A DNA stretch of 11,004 nt, taken from positions 1 to 11,004 of the forward strand of contig URWP01000079.1 of assembly GCA_900551645.1 (NCBI GenBank). The letters run 5' to 3'. Positions 1 to 6,263 of this stretch are shown here, in pieces. The position numbers and the translations under genes were made by a program. The DNA comes from an uncultured Bacteroides sp. Its GTDB lineage: Bacteria > Bacteroidota > Bacteroidia > Bacteroidales > Bacteroidaceae. How positions within the stretch are numbered: position 1 is the stretch's first letter; every line of letters starts with the position of its first letter. The notes beneath the pieces are model-generated. The model saw nothing but the letters and a program-made list of their open reading frames with translations, did not search any database and was not told where the DNA came from.

Positions 1-158
1 CCCTCCCTTCTCCCCCTTACCTCCTGAGGAGGCGGTTTTTTTCTTCTGCATGGCTCTACCCTCACGGATAGCTTTCTGTTAGGAAGTAGGATGCTCTGTG
101 TTGCCCGGACTTTCCTCTTGTACCGAAGTACCAGCGACAGGCCGGCCAACTGTTATTC
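1..158 (-). ncRNA. rnpB: RNase P RNA, 5' part (truncated by window edge)
   Basis: This is the catalytic RNA of ribonuclease P, which matures tRNA 5' ends together with the RnpA protein. Read on the minus strand, positions 117-103 give GAGGAAAGTCCGGGC, the hallmark 5' conserved block (P4 strand and flank) of bacterial type A RNase P RNA. Just before it is a hairpin, GTAC-TTCG-GTAC (131-120), a UUCG-capped stem where P3 is expected. Further on, a CCTCC/GGAGG hairpin (32-20) is followed by TAAGGGGGAGAAGG, which resembles the second conserved region (usually near TAAGGGTGAAA). The 3' half, including the closing P4 strand, lies off the window. The 5' end near 158 is inferred from the promoter box at 172-165 and is good to a few bases. 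The family assignment is secure. Confidence 0.93.
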
Positions 159-164
159 TGTGTG

Positions 165-172
165 CAAAGGTA
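165..172 (-). promoter_or_regulatory. rnpB promoter -7 box (TACCTTTG)
   Basis: On the minus strand, 172 to 165 reads TACCTTTG, an exact match to the Bacteroides -7 consensus TAnnTTTG. It sits about 7 bases before the expected 5' end of RNase P RNA. No TTTG-type -33 box is visible 19-21 bases upstream. That stretch is instead covered by the TCTGCC/GGCAGA inverted repeat. Confidence 0.75.
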
Positions 173-187
173 CGTAAATAAACCGAA

Positions 188-262
188 TCTGCCGAGGTTT
201 TGGCAGAAATATCTTTGTCAGTACTGGGTATGAACTGATTAATGAATGTAAAATTGGCAGAA
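188..262. repeat. TCTGCC/GGCAGA inverted repeat plus a third copy
   Basis: TCTGCC (188-193) and GGCAGA (202-207) form 6-base inverted arms around an 8-base spacer. A third copy, GGCAGA, lies at 256-261. Copies two and three sit in the longer direct repeat TTGGCAGAA (200-208 and 254-262). The inverted pair overlaps the expected -33 zone of rnpB and lies just before a possible plus-strand -7 box at 210. The repeats are seen directly. A role as a protein-binding site is inference, and short repeats like these can arise by chance. Confidence 0.45.
210..217 (+). promoter_or_regulatory. possible htrA promoter -7 box (TATCTTTG)
   Basis: TATCTTTG is an exact match to TAnnTTTG on the plus strand. If used, htrA would have a leader of about 190 bases. 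No clear -33 box is seen. The nearest alternative, TAATTTAG at 354-361, has one mismatch but would give a more usual short leader. Which one drives htrA cannot be decided from the sequence. Confidence 0.35.
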
Positions 263-267
263 TTCCC

Positions 268-287
268 CGTTAACTGCGGTTAACCGC
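268..287. promoter_or_regulatory. candidate operator: GTTAAC pair with 12-base palindrome
   Basis: GTTAAC occurs at 269-274 and again at 279-284, exactly 10 bases (one helical turn) apart. The second copy is the centre of a perfect 12-base palindrome, GCGGTTAACCGC (276-287). It is in the rnpB-htrA intergenic region, 128 bases before the htrA start. The symmetry and phasing suggest a dimeric repressor or activator site. This is inference only, and no regulator is recognisable nearby. Confidence 0.4.
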
Positions 288-414
288 CTGACATTCTTTG
301 TTAAAAGACGGAAAAAAGCTGACAGGGGCGATACAACTGTATGGATTTTGTTCTAATTTAGCAAATGAAAAGTTAAATCAATTACGAAATTAACAGATAA
401 TTAAATATTAGATT

Positions 415-1905
415 ATGAAAACAGTAACTAAATTTGCGATAGGAACCATGGCTGTGGTTGCTGTCAGCGCTGGCGTAGCTGGTGTGACCGCTTATACTGT
501 TGCCCAGAATGCAGAAAATAATGAGACTTCTTTCTATAAAACATTTGATACTCCTGCACTGCGTACCGCTGCGTTGGATTCTTCTACACTCCAACCGGTG
601 GATTTGACAAGCGCAGCTGAAAGTTCTTTGAACTCGGTGGTTCATATAATGGCCGTTCAGCGCAGTAAAGTACAGACTGTTCAGACTCCGGATATTTTTG
701 ATTTCTTCTTTGGTGGAAGAGGGCAGCAACGTCAGGTACAGACGCCGGAACAGCGTGGGTTTGGATCGGGTGTCATTATTTCGAAAGATGGATATATTGT
801 AACTAATAATCACGTTATCGATGGGGCGGATGAAATCAGTGTCAAGCTGCATGACGGGCGTGAAATGAAAGGACGTGTGATTGGTACAGACCCTACTACA
901 GACTTGGCTTTGGTTAAGATAGAAGGTGACGATTTTCCTGCTATTGTTGTTGGAAACTCTGATGCTCTGAAGGTAGGAGAATGGGTACTGGCGGTAGGTA
1001 ATCCGTTTAATTTGGGTTCTACCGTAACGGCAGGTGTCGTTAGTGCAAAATCTCGTGGATTGAGAGCCAATCAGGTAGAATCGTTTATACAGACTGATGC
1101 TGCTATCAATCAGGGTAACAGTGGTGGTGCATTGGTAAATGCACGCGGTGAGTTGGTTGGTATAAATTCAATGCTTTATTCTCCTACAGGTGCATATTCC
1201 GGATATGGTTTTGCTATACCTACCAGTATCATGACTAAAGTAGTTTCTGATTTGAAACAATATGGTACCGTACAGCGTGCTTTGTTAGGCATTGCCGGTC
1301 GTGATATGGGTGATGAGACTTATCCGGATGAAATCCGTAAAGAACAGAAAGAGTTAGGTGTAACTGAGGGTGTTCAGGTTGTAGAAGTAACTGAAGGTGG
1401 TTCATCAGAGGGAGTTCTTCAGAAAAACGATGTCATTCAGAAAGTAAATGGTACGAAAGTAAAGACAATGACCGATCTGCAAGGTCTTCTTGCACAGCTT
1501 AGACCGGGTGATAAGGTAAAAGTTACGGTATGGCGTGATAAGAAAGAAAAAGAATTTACTATTACGCTGAAGAATGCACAGGGTAATACGAAGATTGTGA
1601 AGAAAGCGGATATGGAAATTTTAGGTGCTGCTTTCCGTACTGTTCCAGATGATTTGAAACGTCAGTTGAATTTGGGTTATGGCGTACAGGTAACCGGAGT
1701 CAGCAACGGTAGAATGGCTGATAGTGGTATCCGTAAGGGATTCATTATTCTGAAAGCAAATGGTAAACAACTGAGAACGGTAGAGGATTTGGAAGATGTG
1801 ATGAAGACAGCTTCTCAGTCACCTGATCAGGTATTGTTTATGACAGGTGTCTATCCGTCAGGAAAACGTGCTAATTATGCTGTCGATTTGTCACAAACTG
1901 AATAA
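415..1905 (+). CDS. htrA: HtrA/Deg-family periplasmic serine endoprotease
   Basis: This 496-residue protein belongs to the Deg/HtrA (Do) family, which degrades or refolds damaged proteins in the periplasm. Residues 7-30 are a hydrophobic N-terminal segment serving as signal peptide or anchor; I see no sharp cleavage site. The S1 protease domain spans about 70-285, with a glutamine-rich LA-type loop (about 81-112). The catalytic triad is His133 (TNNHVIDGA), Asp163 (TTDLALVKI) and Ser236 (QGNSGGAL). Two PDZ domains follow, roughly 288-385 and 400-492, so the length and order match full two-PDZ DegP/DegQ types. The ATG at 415 is the only start that retains the signal segment. It lacks a Shine-Dalgarno sequence but has an A/T-rich leader. 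The gene is transcribed alone, with its own terminator at 1947-1988. The family is secure; DegP versus DegQ behaviour cannot be told. Confidence 0.95.
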   Translation: MKTVTKFAIGTMAVVAVSAGVAGVTAYTVAQNAENNETSFYKTFDTPALRTAALDSSTLQPVDLTSAAESSLNSVVHIMAVQRSKVQTVQTPDIFDFFFGGRGQQRQVQTPEQRGFGSGVIISKDGYIVTNNHVIDGADEISVKLHDGREMKGRVIGTDPTTDLALVKIEGDDFPAIVVGNSDALKVGEWVLAVGNPFNLGSTVTAGVVSAKSRGLRANQVESFIQTDAAINQGNSGGALVNARGELVGINSMLYSPTGAYSGYGFAIPTSIMTKVVSDLKQYGTVQRALLGIAGRDMGDETYPDEIRKEQKELGVTEGVQVVEVTEGGSSEGVLQKNDVIQKVNGTKVKTMTDLQGLLAQLRPGDKVKVTVWRDKKEKEFTITLKNAQGNTKIVKKADMEILGAAFRTVPDDLKRQLNLGYGVQVTGVSNGRMADSGIRKGFIILKANGKQLRTVEDLEDVMKTASQSPDQVLFMTGVYPSGKRANYAVDLSQTE

Positions 1906-1946
1906 GCCGAAGAGATTGATTCGATAGGTATTTTAAGGTAGAAGAG

Positions 1947-1988
1947 AAAGGACGTGTTATGTAGTGTTAAACTAACACGTCCTTTTTG
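1947..1988 (+). terminator. intrinsic terminator after htrA
   Basis: A 13-base-pair perfect stem (1947-1959 with 1973-1985, core GGACGTGTTA/TAACACGTCC) closes a 13-base loop and runs into TTTTT (1983-1987). It begins 41 bases after the htrA stop and separates htrA from rpoD. Confidence 0.9.
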
Positions 1989-2073
1989 TCTATTTGGCTC
2001 GTTTGTTGTTGTATTAGCAATGATTTTTCGGAAAAACTTCTTAGAAGAATACGGAAAATTCAGAAAAAAATTG

Positions 2074-2081
2074 TAACTTTG
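2074..2081 (+). promoter_or_regulatory. rpoD promoter -7 box (TAACTTTG)
   Basis: TAACTTTG matches TAnnTTTG exactly and is followed by GCATTC, much like the GCACAC that follows the rnpB box. It lies 21 bases before the rpoD ATG, implying a leader of roughly 15 bases. A -33 TTTG at the usual spacing is not seen. If real, the primary sigma factor would be transcribing its own gene. Confidence 0.75.
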
Positions 2082-2102
2082 CATTCAAATCGATTTTTAG
2101 GA

Positions 2103-2963
2103 ATGAGACAGTTAAAGATTACCAAAAGTATCACTAACCGAGAGAGTGCTTCTCTGGATAAATATTTGCAGGAAATTGGTCGTGAGGACCTGATTACAGT
2201 CGAAGAAGAGGTAGAACTCGCTCAACGTATCCGTAAAGGTGACCGTGTGGCTTTGGAGAAACTAACTCGCGCTAATCTGCGTTTTGTGGTTTCTGTGGCC
2301 AAACAGTACCAAAATCAGGGATTGAGTCTTCCAGACCTGATTAATGAAGGTAACCTGGGGTTAATCAAGGCTGCTGAGAAATTCGATGAAACCCGTGGTT
2401 TCAAGTTCATCAGCTATGCTGTATGGTGGATTCGTCAGTCTATTCTTCAGGCATTGGCAGAACAGTCTCGTATCGTACGTTTGCCGTTGAATCAGGTTGG
2501 TTCATTGAACAAAATCAGCAAGGCTTTTTCAAAATTTGAGCAGGAGAACGAGCGTCGTCCTTCACCAGAGGAGTTGGCTGATGAACTGGAAATTCCGGTA
2601 GACAAGATTTCGGATACATTGAAGGTGTCTGGTCGTCACATTTCAGTAGATGCTCCGTTTGTCGAAGGCGAAGATAACAGTCTTCTGGATGTGTTGGTCA
2701 ATGATGACTCTCCTATGGCTGACCGCTCCTTGGTTAACGAATCACTTTCGAGAGAAATCGATAGAGCGCTTTCTACACTGACCGAAAGAGAGAAGGAGAT
2801 TATTCAGATGTTTTTCGGTATTAACACGCAGGAGATGACGTTGGAAGAGATTGGCGACAAGTTTGGACTCACTCGTGAGCGAGTTCGCCAAATCAAGGAA
2901 AAAGCTATTAGAAGACTGAGACAAAATTCTCGTAGTAAGTTGCTCAAATCTTATTTGGGATAA
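2103..2963 (+). CDS. rpoD: primary (housekeeping) RNA polymerase sigma factor RpoD/SigA
   Basis: This 286-residue sigma-70 directs RNA polymerase to housekeeping promoters. Region 1.2 covers about 16-48, region 2 about 55-123 (RANLRFVVSVAKQY, then the region 2.3-2.4 block FKFISYAVWWIRQSI), region 3 about 130-208, and region 4 about 222-275 with the -35-binding helix-turn-helix (TLEEIGDKFGLTRERVRQIK, 246-265). It lacks the acidic region 1.1 of E. coli RpoD, as is usual in Bacteroidetes, whose primary sigma is this short and reads TTTG/TAnnTTTG promoters. The frame stays open upstream to 1986, but I chose the ATG at 2103. It gives the family N-terminus MRQLKITKSI, lies just after the -7 box, and an upstream start would fall inside the htrA terminator. 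It is monocistronic, with terminators on both sides. Confidence 0.97.
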   Translation: MRQLKITKSITNRESASLDKYLQEIGREDLITVEEEVELAQRIRKGDRVALEKLTRANLRFVVSVAKQYQNQGLSLPDLINEGNLGLIKAAEKFDETRGFKFISYAVWWIRQSILQALAEQSRIVRLPLNQVGSLNKISKAFSKFEQENERRPSPEELADELEIPVDKISDTLKVSGRHISVDAPFVEGEDNSLLDVLVNDDSPMADRSLVNESLSREIDRALSTLTEREKEIIQMFFGINTQEMTLEEIGDKFGLTRERVRQIKEKAIRRLRQNSRSKLLKSYLG

Positions 2964-2993
2964 GATAAGGGTTGATTTCTAAAAAAAGACAGG

Positions 2994-3025
2994 AAGGTGT
3001 ATTCCGCTCGGAGTACACCTTTTTT
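2994..3025 (+). terminator. intrinsic terminator after rpoD
   Basis: AGGTGTA (2995-3001) pairs with TACACCT (3014-3020). An inner TCC/GGA closes a GCTC loop after one T-G wobble, and a run of T (3020-3025) follows. It begins 30 bases past the rpoD stop. Confidence 0.9.
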
Positions 3026-3156
3026 ATATATTGTTGTGAATGGTTATATGGTAATGATGGAATCTATTTTTGAATCAGTTTAGATAGCATTTCTCTAGTA
3101 GGTGTAGATTGGTTTGGCCTCAGATTGATGGTTTTGTGTTAATAAATGTCCACAGG

Positions 3157-3188
3157 TTCGGTTATTTAACTTTAATTGCTTATTTTTG
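3157..3188 (+). promoter_or_regulatory. promoter of the secreted protein/C11 peptidase unit
   Basis: TATTTTTG at 3181-3188 is an exact TAnnTTTG -7 box, 21 bases before the ATG at 3210. TTCG at 3157-3160, 20 bases upstream, is one base off the TTTG -33 box at the right spacing. An identical TATTTTTG at 3065-3072 could be a second, more distant start. I see nothing else in 3026-3156. Confidence 0.6.
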
Positions 3189-3209
3189 TCCGCAATAAAT
3201 TAGAGACTT

Positions 3210-3617
3210 ATGCGATATACAAGATTTTTATGCTTTTTCTTACTGTCTGTGCTGACTGTTTCAGCATTCTGTAAGAAACCCAAAGACAAGAATACATACG
3301 GGGTTTATTTGGCGGGCGTATCTGCTTCTTTTACAGATTCATTGGTCTATTTTACCGATATTCAGTTGGTAGATAGTGCGGCTCTTGATTCTAAAGGGCT
3401 TCTGGTAGGTCGTTCTCAGTATAGTTTGCAGCTAAAAGACTATCTGGAACAATATCAGAACGGTAAGAATCGCACTTGCTTCATGTTTTTCAATACAAAG
3501 AAAAGGAAGTTAGAGAAAGAAATCAGTAAATTGAAACAAAAGTATCAGAAGGGAAATGCACTGGTATTGAAAGACCTGGGAGATTCTTTCCGTTTTGAAA
3601 AAGCTGAAATAGAATAA
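3210..3617 (+). CDS. small secreted protein of unknown function
   Basis: I do not recognise this 135-residue protein. Residues 1-20 form a clear signal peptide: basic RYTR, then a hydrophobic core FLCFFLLSVLTVSAF. A cysteine follows at 21 (SAFCKK), but Phe at -1 is a poor lipobox residue, so export as a soluble periplasmic or secreted protein seems likelier than lipidation. The mature part is about 115 residues. It has an early beta-like stretch (TYGVYLAGVSASFTDSLVYF), a central part rich in Gln and Tyr, and a lysine-rich segment at about 97-117 that could form an amphipathic helix. No catalytic motif is visible. Eight bases separate its stop from the next start, so it is almost surely co-transcribed with the C11 peptidase and may act with it, for example as an inhibitor, folding partner or substrate adaptor. 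That link is inference from position alone. Confidence 0.8.
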   Translation: MRYTRFLCFFLLSVLTVSAFCKKPKDKNTYGVYLAGVSASFTDSLVYFTDIQLVDSAALDSKGLLVGRSQYSLQLKDYLEQYQNGKNRTCFMFFNTKKRKLEKEISKLKQKYQKGNALVLKDLGDSFRFEKAEIE

Positions 3618-3625
3618 TCAACAGT

Positions 3626-4903
3626 ATGAAGCATATCTTTTTTTTACTTGTTTCTGCCTGTCTGTTTGTGGCTTGTTCCAATGAGATTCCTGCAGATGTT
3701 CAGGAAGAGAGACAGGGACGTACTATTTTTGCTTATTTGGTATCAAATAATCAAAGCAGTGATTTGGATTCATACTTGAAGTATAATGTAATCAGTATGT
3801 ATTATAGTCTGATTCATTCGGAAAAACCTTGTGCTTTAGCAGTGTATTACCGTCCTAAAACATCGGATACAGAGATGGCATATCCATGTATCTTGGGGTT
3901 TGAATCGGATGGTAAAGGATTGGTGAACAATACTGAAGAAGTGGATGCGGAGAATATCGAAAGTCTGATTGCAAATCCTTGGCAATCGGGTTCTTTTGCT
4001 TCGTCTAAAGTGCAGGCTGCTTTCAGTGAGATTTTGAAGATTGCTCAGATTGAGAAACTGTATGATTCAGATCATATTGCTACAGATCCGGTTGTGATGC
4101 GTCAGGTTCTGGCTGACATGCAAGTCGTATTTCCGTCCGATACTTATGGATTAATATACGGATCTCATGCTACAGGATGGATGAAAGCCAGTAAGTCTGT
4201 TGCCCGTGCGTTTGGCGATGATAACGGATATAGCATCAATATTCCGGAGTTGGCTGACGTTTTGGAAAATAGTTTTTCTGCCGGAAAATTGGATTTCGTT
4301 CTGTTTGATGCTTGTATGATGGGAACGGCCGAGGTTGCTTATGAATTGCGTAATGCGACCCGTTATTGCATTGCATCGGTTATGGAAACGCCTGCTGAAG
4401 GATTCCCTTACAAGTATCTTTTGGAGAACTTGTATGCTGATACTCCCGATTATCAACAGTTCTGCTCTACTTTTGCCGATTATTTCAAGCAGGATTGGGG
4501 AACTTGTGCTGTGGTAGATTGTTCTAAAATTTCAGGATTGGCTGATGCTGTATCGGTACAATTGAAAGAGCATGCTGAGCAGTTGGAAAGTTTTGATTAT
4601 CATTCTGTACAGCAATATGGAGAGAATTCATACCGCAACTTTTCTTTTGATGTCGGTGACTTTGTCTGTCAGTTGAATGATGGTATAATCCCTTCGTCTT
4701 TTCAACAGGTATTGGATGAGGCTGTGATTGCCAAGTCCTGTGTGGAACGTACTTTTATTACGGTTAGGCCTGATGCAGATCGTTTTTGTGGTATTGGAAT
4801 GTATCTTCCCGGAATGGTCAGTTATGTTTCTTCATCGTGGGAAAGTTACTATACCTCTTCTATTTCCTGGTATCAGGCGGCAGGATGGGATTCGTGGAAA
4901 TAA
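3626..4903 (+). CDS. clostripain-family (C11) cysteine peptidase lipoprotein
   Basis: A 425-residue predicted lipoprotein: the signal peptide ends in the lipobox LFVAC, with the lipidated cysteine at 17. The catalytic dyad of family C11 is visible as His181 in YGSHATGW and Cys230 in FVLFDACMMGTAEV. Both follow hydrophobic beta strands (YGLIYGSH, DFVLFDAC) as in caspase-like folds, and the 49-residue spacing suits C11 enzymes. Clostripain-type enzymes cleave after Arg or Lys and often self-activate between the two catalytic residues; whether this one does is unknown. The His motif is SHATGW rather than the classical HGGGW, a variation worth noting, but the dyad itself is intact. It would sit on the outer or inner membrane facing the periplasm or cell surface. 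It is second in a two-gene unit and is followed by a terminator. The family call is firm; the substrate is unknown. Confidence 0.9.
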   Translation: MKHIFFLLVSACLFVACSNEIPADVQEERQGRTIFAYLVSNNQSSDLDSYLKYNVISMYYSLIHSEKPCALAVYYRPKTSDTEMAYPCILGFESDGKGLVNNTEEVDAENIESLIANPWQSGSFASSKVQAAFSEILKIAQIEKLYDSDHIATDPVVMRQVLADMQVVFPSDTYGLIYGSHATGWMKASKSVARAFGDDNGYSINIPELADVLENSFSAGKLDFVLFDACMMGTAEVAYELRNATRYCIASVMETPAEGFPYKYLLENLYADTPDYQQFCSTFADYFKQDWGTCAVVDCSKISGLADAVSVQLKEHAEQLESFDYHSVQQYGENSYRNFSFDVGDFVCQLNDGIIPSSFQQVLDEAVIAKSCVERTFITVRPDADRFCGIGMYLPGMVSYVSSSWESYYTSSISWYQAAGWDSWK

Positions 4904-4927
4904 GAAATATGAAAATAATATAGGAAG

Positions 4928-4965
4928 AGGGCTTTCGAACGGATATTTGTTTGAAAGCCCTTTTT
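4928..4965 (+). terminator. intrinsic terminator after C11 peptidase gene
   Basis: AGGGCTTTC (4928-4936) pairs with GAAAGCCCT (4953-4961), extended inward by G-T and A-T pairs, with a 12-base loop and TTTTT (4961-4965). It starts 24 bases after the stop and isolates the peptidase unit from the metal transporter. Confidence 0.9.
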
Positions 4966-5009
4966 AAATGAAACGGGCTTAACTATTTGTTTTTATTCAA
5001 AGACTGATT

Positions 5010-6263
5010 ATGTGGAATTTTATCAAAGAATTGAGTCGGAAAGATCATCCACGGTATTTAGGTGGCTTAGACATATTTAAGTATATCGGACCAGGATTAC
5101 TAGTGACTGTCGGATTTATTGATCCGGGTAATTGGGCTTCTAATTTTGCGGCAGGTTCAGATTATGGTTATGCCTTGCTTTGGGTGATTACTCTTTCTAC
5201 AGTCATGCTGATTGTCTTGCAACACAATGTAGCACATTTGGGTATTGTAACTGGGCTTTGTTTAAGTGAAGCTGCTACCAGATATGCTCCTAAATGGATA
5301 TCCCGTCCTGTTTTGGGAAGTGCCGTGTTGGCTTCCATTTCTACCTCGTTGGCAGAAATTCTGGGAGGTGCTATTGCTTTGGAAATGTTATTTGATGTTC
5401 CCATTATCTGGGGTTCTTTACTGACGACTGTGCTGGTAATTATCATGCTTTTTACTAATTCGTATCAACGGATTGAGCGGACAATCATTGCTTTTGTATC
5501 TGTCATCGGTCTGTCTTTCTTATATGAATTATTTTTAATTGATGTAGATTGGCCGTTGGCTACCCGTTCTTGGGTTGTTCCCAGCATTCCGGAAGGAAGT
5601 ATGCTGATTATTATGAGTGTATTGGGAGCTGTCGTAATGCCGCATAATCTTTTTCTTCATTCTGAGGTCGTTCAGAGTCGGGAGTATAATCGTGAAGATA
5701 AATCTTCTATCCGTAAGTTGCTGAAATATGAATTTTATGATACCTTGCTTTCTATGGGGGTAGGATGGGCTATCAACAGTGCTATGATCCTGTTGGCTGC
5801 AGCTACTTTTTTTGTGAATAAGACACCGGTAGAAGAATTGCAGCAGGCCAAATCACTGCTTGATCCGTTGCTGGGCAGTCATGCAGGTATTGTATTTGCT
5901 CTAGCCTTATTGATGGCTGGAATCTCGTCTACAGTGACCAGTGGCATGGCAGCAGGTTCTATCTTTGCCGGTATGTTCGGTGAATCCTATCACATCAAGG
6001 ATATTCACTCAAAAGTAGGTGTTTTATTGTCTTTGGGGATTGCTTTGTTGATTATTCTGTTTATAGACAATCCTTTCCAGGGGCTGATTGTATCGCAAAT
6101 GATGCTGAGTGTTCAGCTTCCTTTTACTGTTTTCTTACAGGTGGGGCTGACATCATCCAAACGGGTAATGGGTGTTTATGTCAATTCCCGTTGGAGTACA
6201 TTTGTACTTTATTTGATAGCAGTTGTAGTTTCAGTACTGAATATTCTGTTGTTATTCAGTTAG
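5010..6263 (+). CDS. mntH: NRAMP-family divalent metal (Mn2+/Fe2+) transporter
   Basis: A 417-residue inner-membrane protein of the NRAMP family, proton-coupled importers of manganese and iron. The signature metal-binding sites are intact. The unwound TM1 motif DPGN is at 38-41 (VGFIDPGNWAS). The TM6 motif A-V-V-M-P-H is at 207-212, with Met210 being the residue that selects transition metals over Mg2+ in this family. A TM10 glutamine, Gln369 (SVQLPF), is also present. About 11 hydrophobic segments are visible, consistent with the 11-12 helix LeuT-like fold. The ATG at 5010 has no Shine-Dalgarno sequence. No TAnnTTTG box is clear in 4966-5009, and the nearest TTTG is at 4986. I see no obvious metal-regulator box. 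Its last 12 bases overlap the end of the convergent MATE gene. The family is certain; the gene symbol follows the usual bacterial name, and Mn versus Fe preference is not resolved. Confidence 0.93.
   Translation: MWNFIKELSRKDHPRYLGGLDIFKYIGPGLLVTVGFIDPGNWASNFAAGSDYGYALLWVITLSTVMLIVLQHNVAHLGIVTGLCLSEAATRYAPKWISRPVLGSAVLASISTSLAEILGGAIALEMLFDVPIIWGSLLTTVLVIIMLFTNSYQRIERTIIAFVSVIGLSFLYELFLIDVDWPLATRSWVVPSIPEGSMLIIMSVLGAVVMPHNLFLHSEVVQSREYNREDKSSIRKLLKYEFYDTLLSMGVGWAINSAMILLAAATFFVNKTPVEELQQAKSLLDPLLGSHAGIVFALALLMAGISSTVTSGMAAGSIFAGMFGESYHIKDIHSKVGVLLSLGIALLIILFIDNPFQGLIVSQMMLSVQLPFTVFLQVGLTSSKRVMGVYVNSRWSTFVLYLIAVVVSVLNILLLFS

Noticed and set aside
382..852. Minus-strand open frame of 156 codons opposite htrA
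   Set aside because: Shadow of the htrA reading frame; no recognisable domain and no promoter.
1986..2102. Upstream in-frame extension of rpoD by 39 codons
   Set aside because: It would begin inside the T-run of the htrA terminator and pass through the rpoD -7 box. The ATG at 2103 gives the family's N-terminus.
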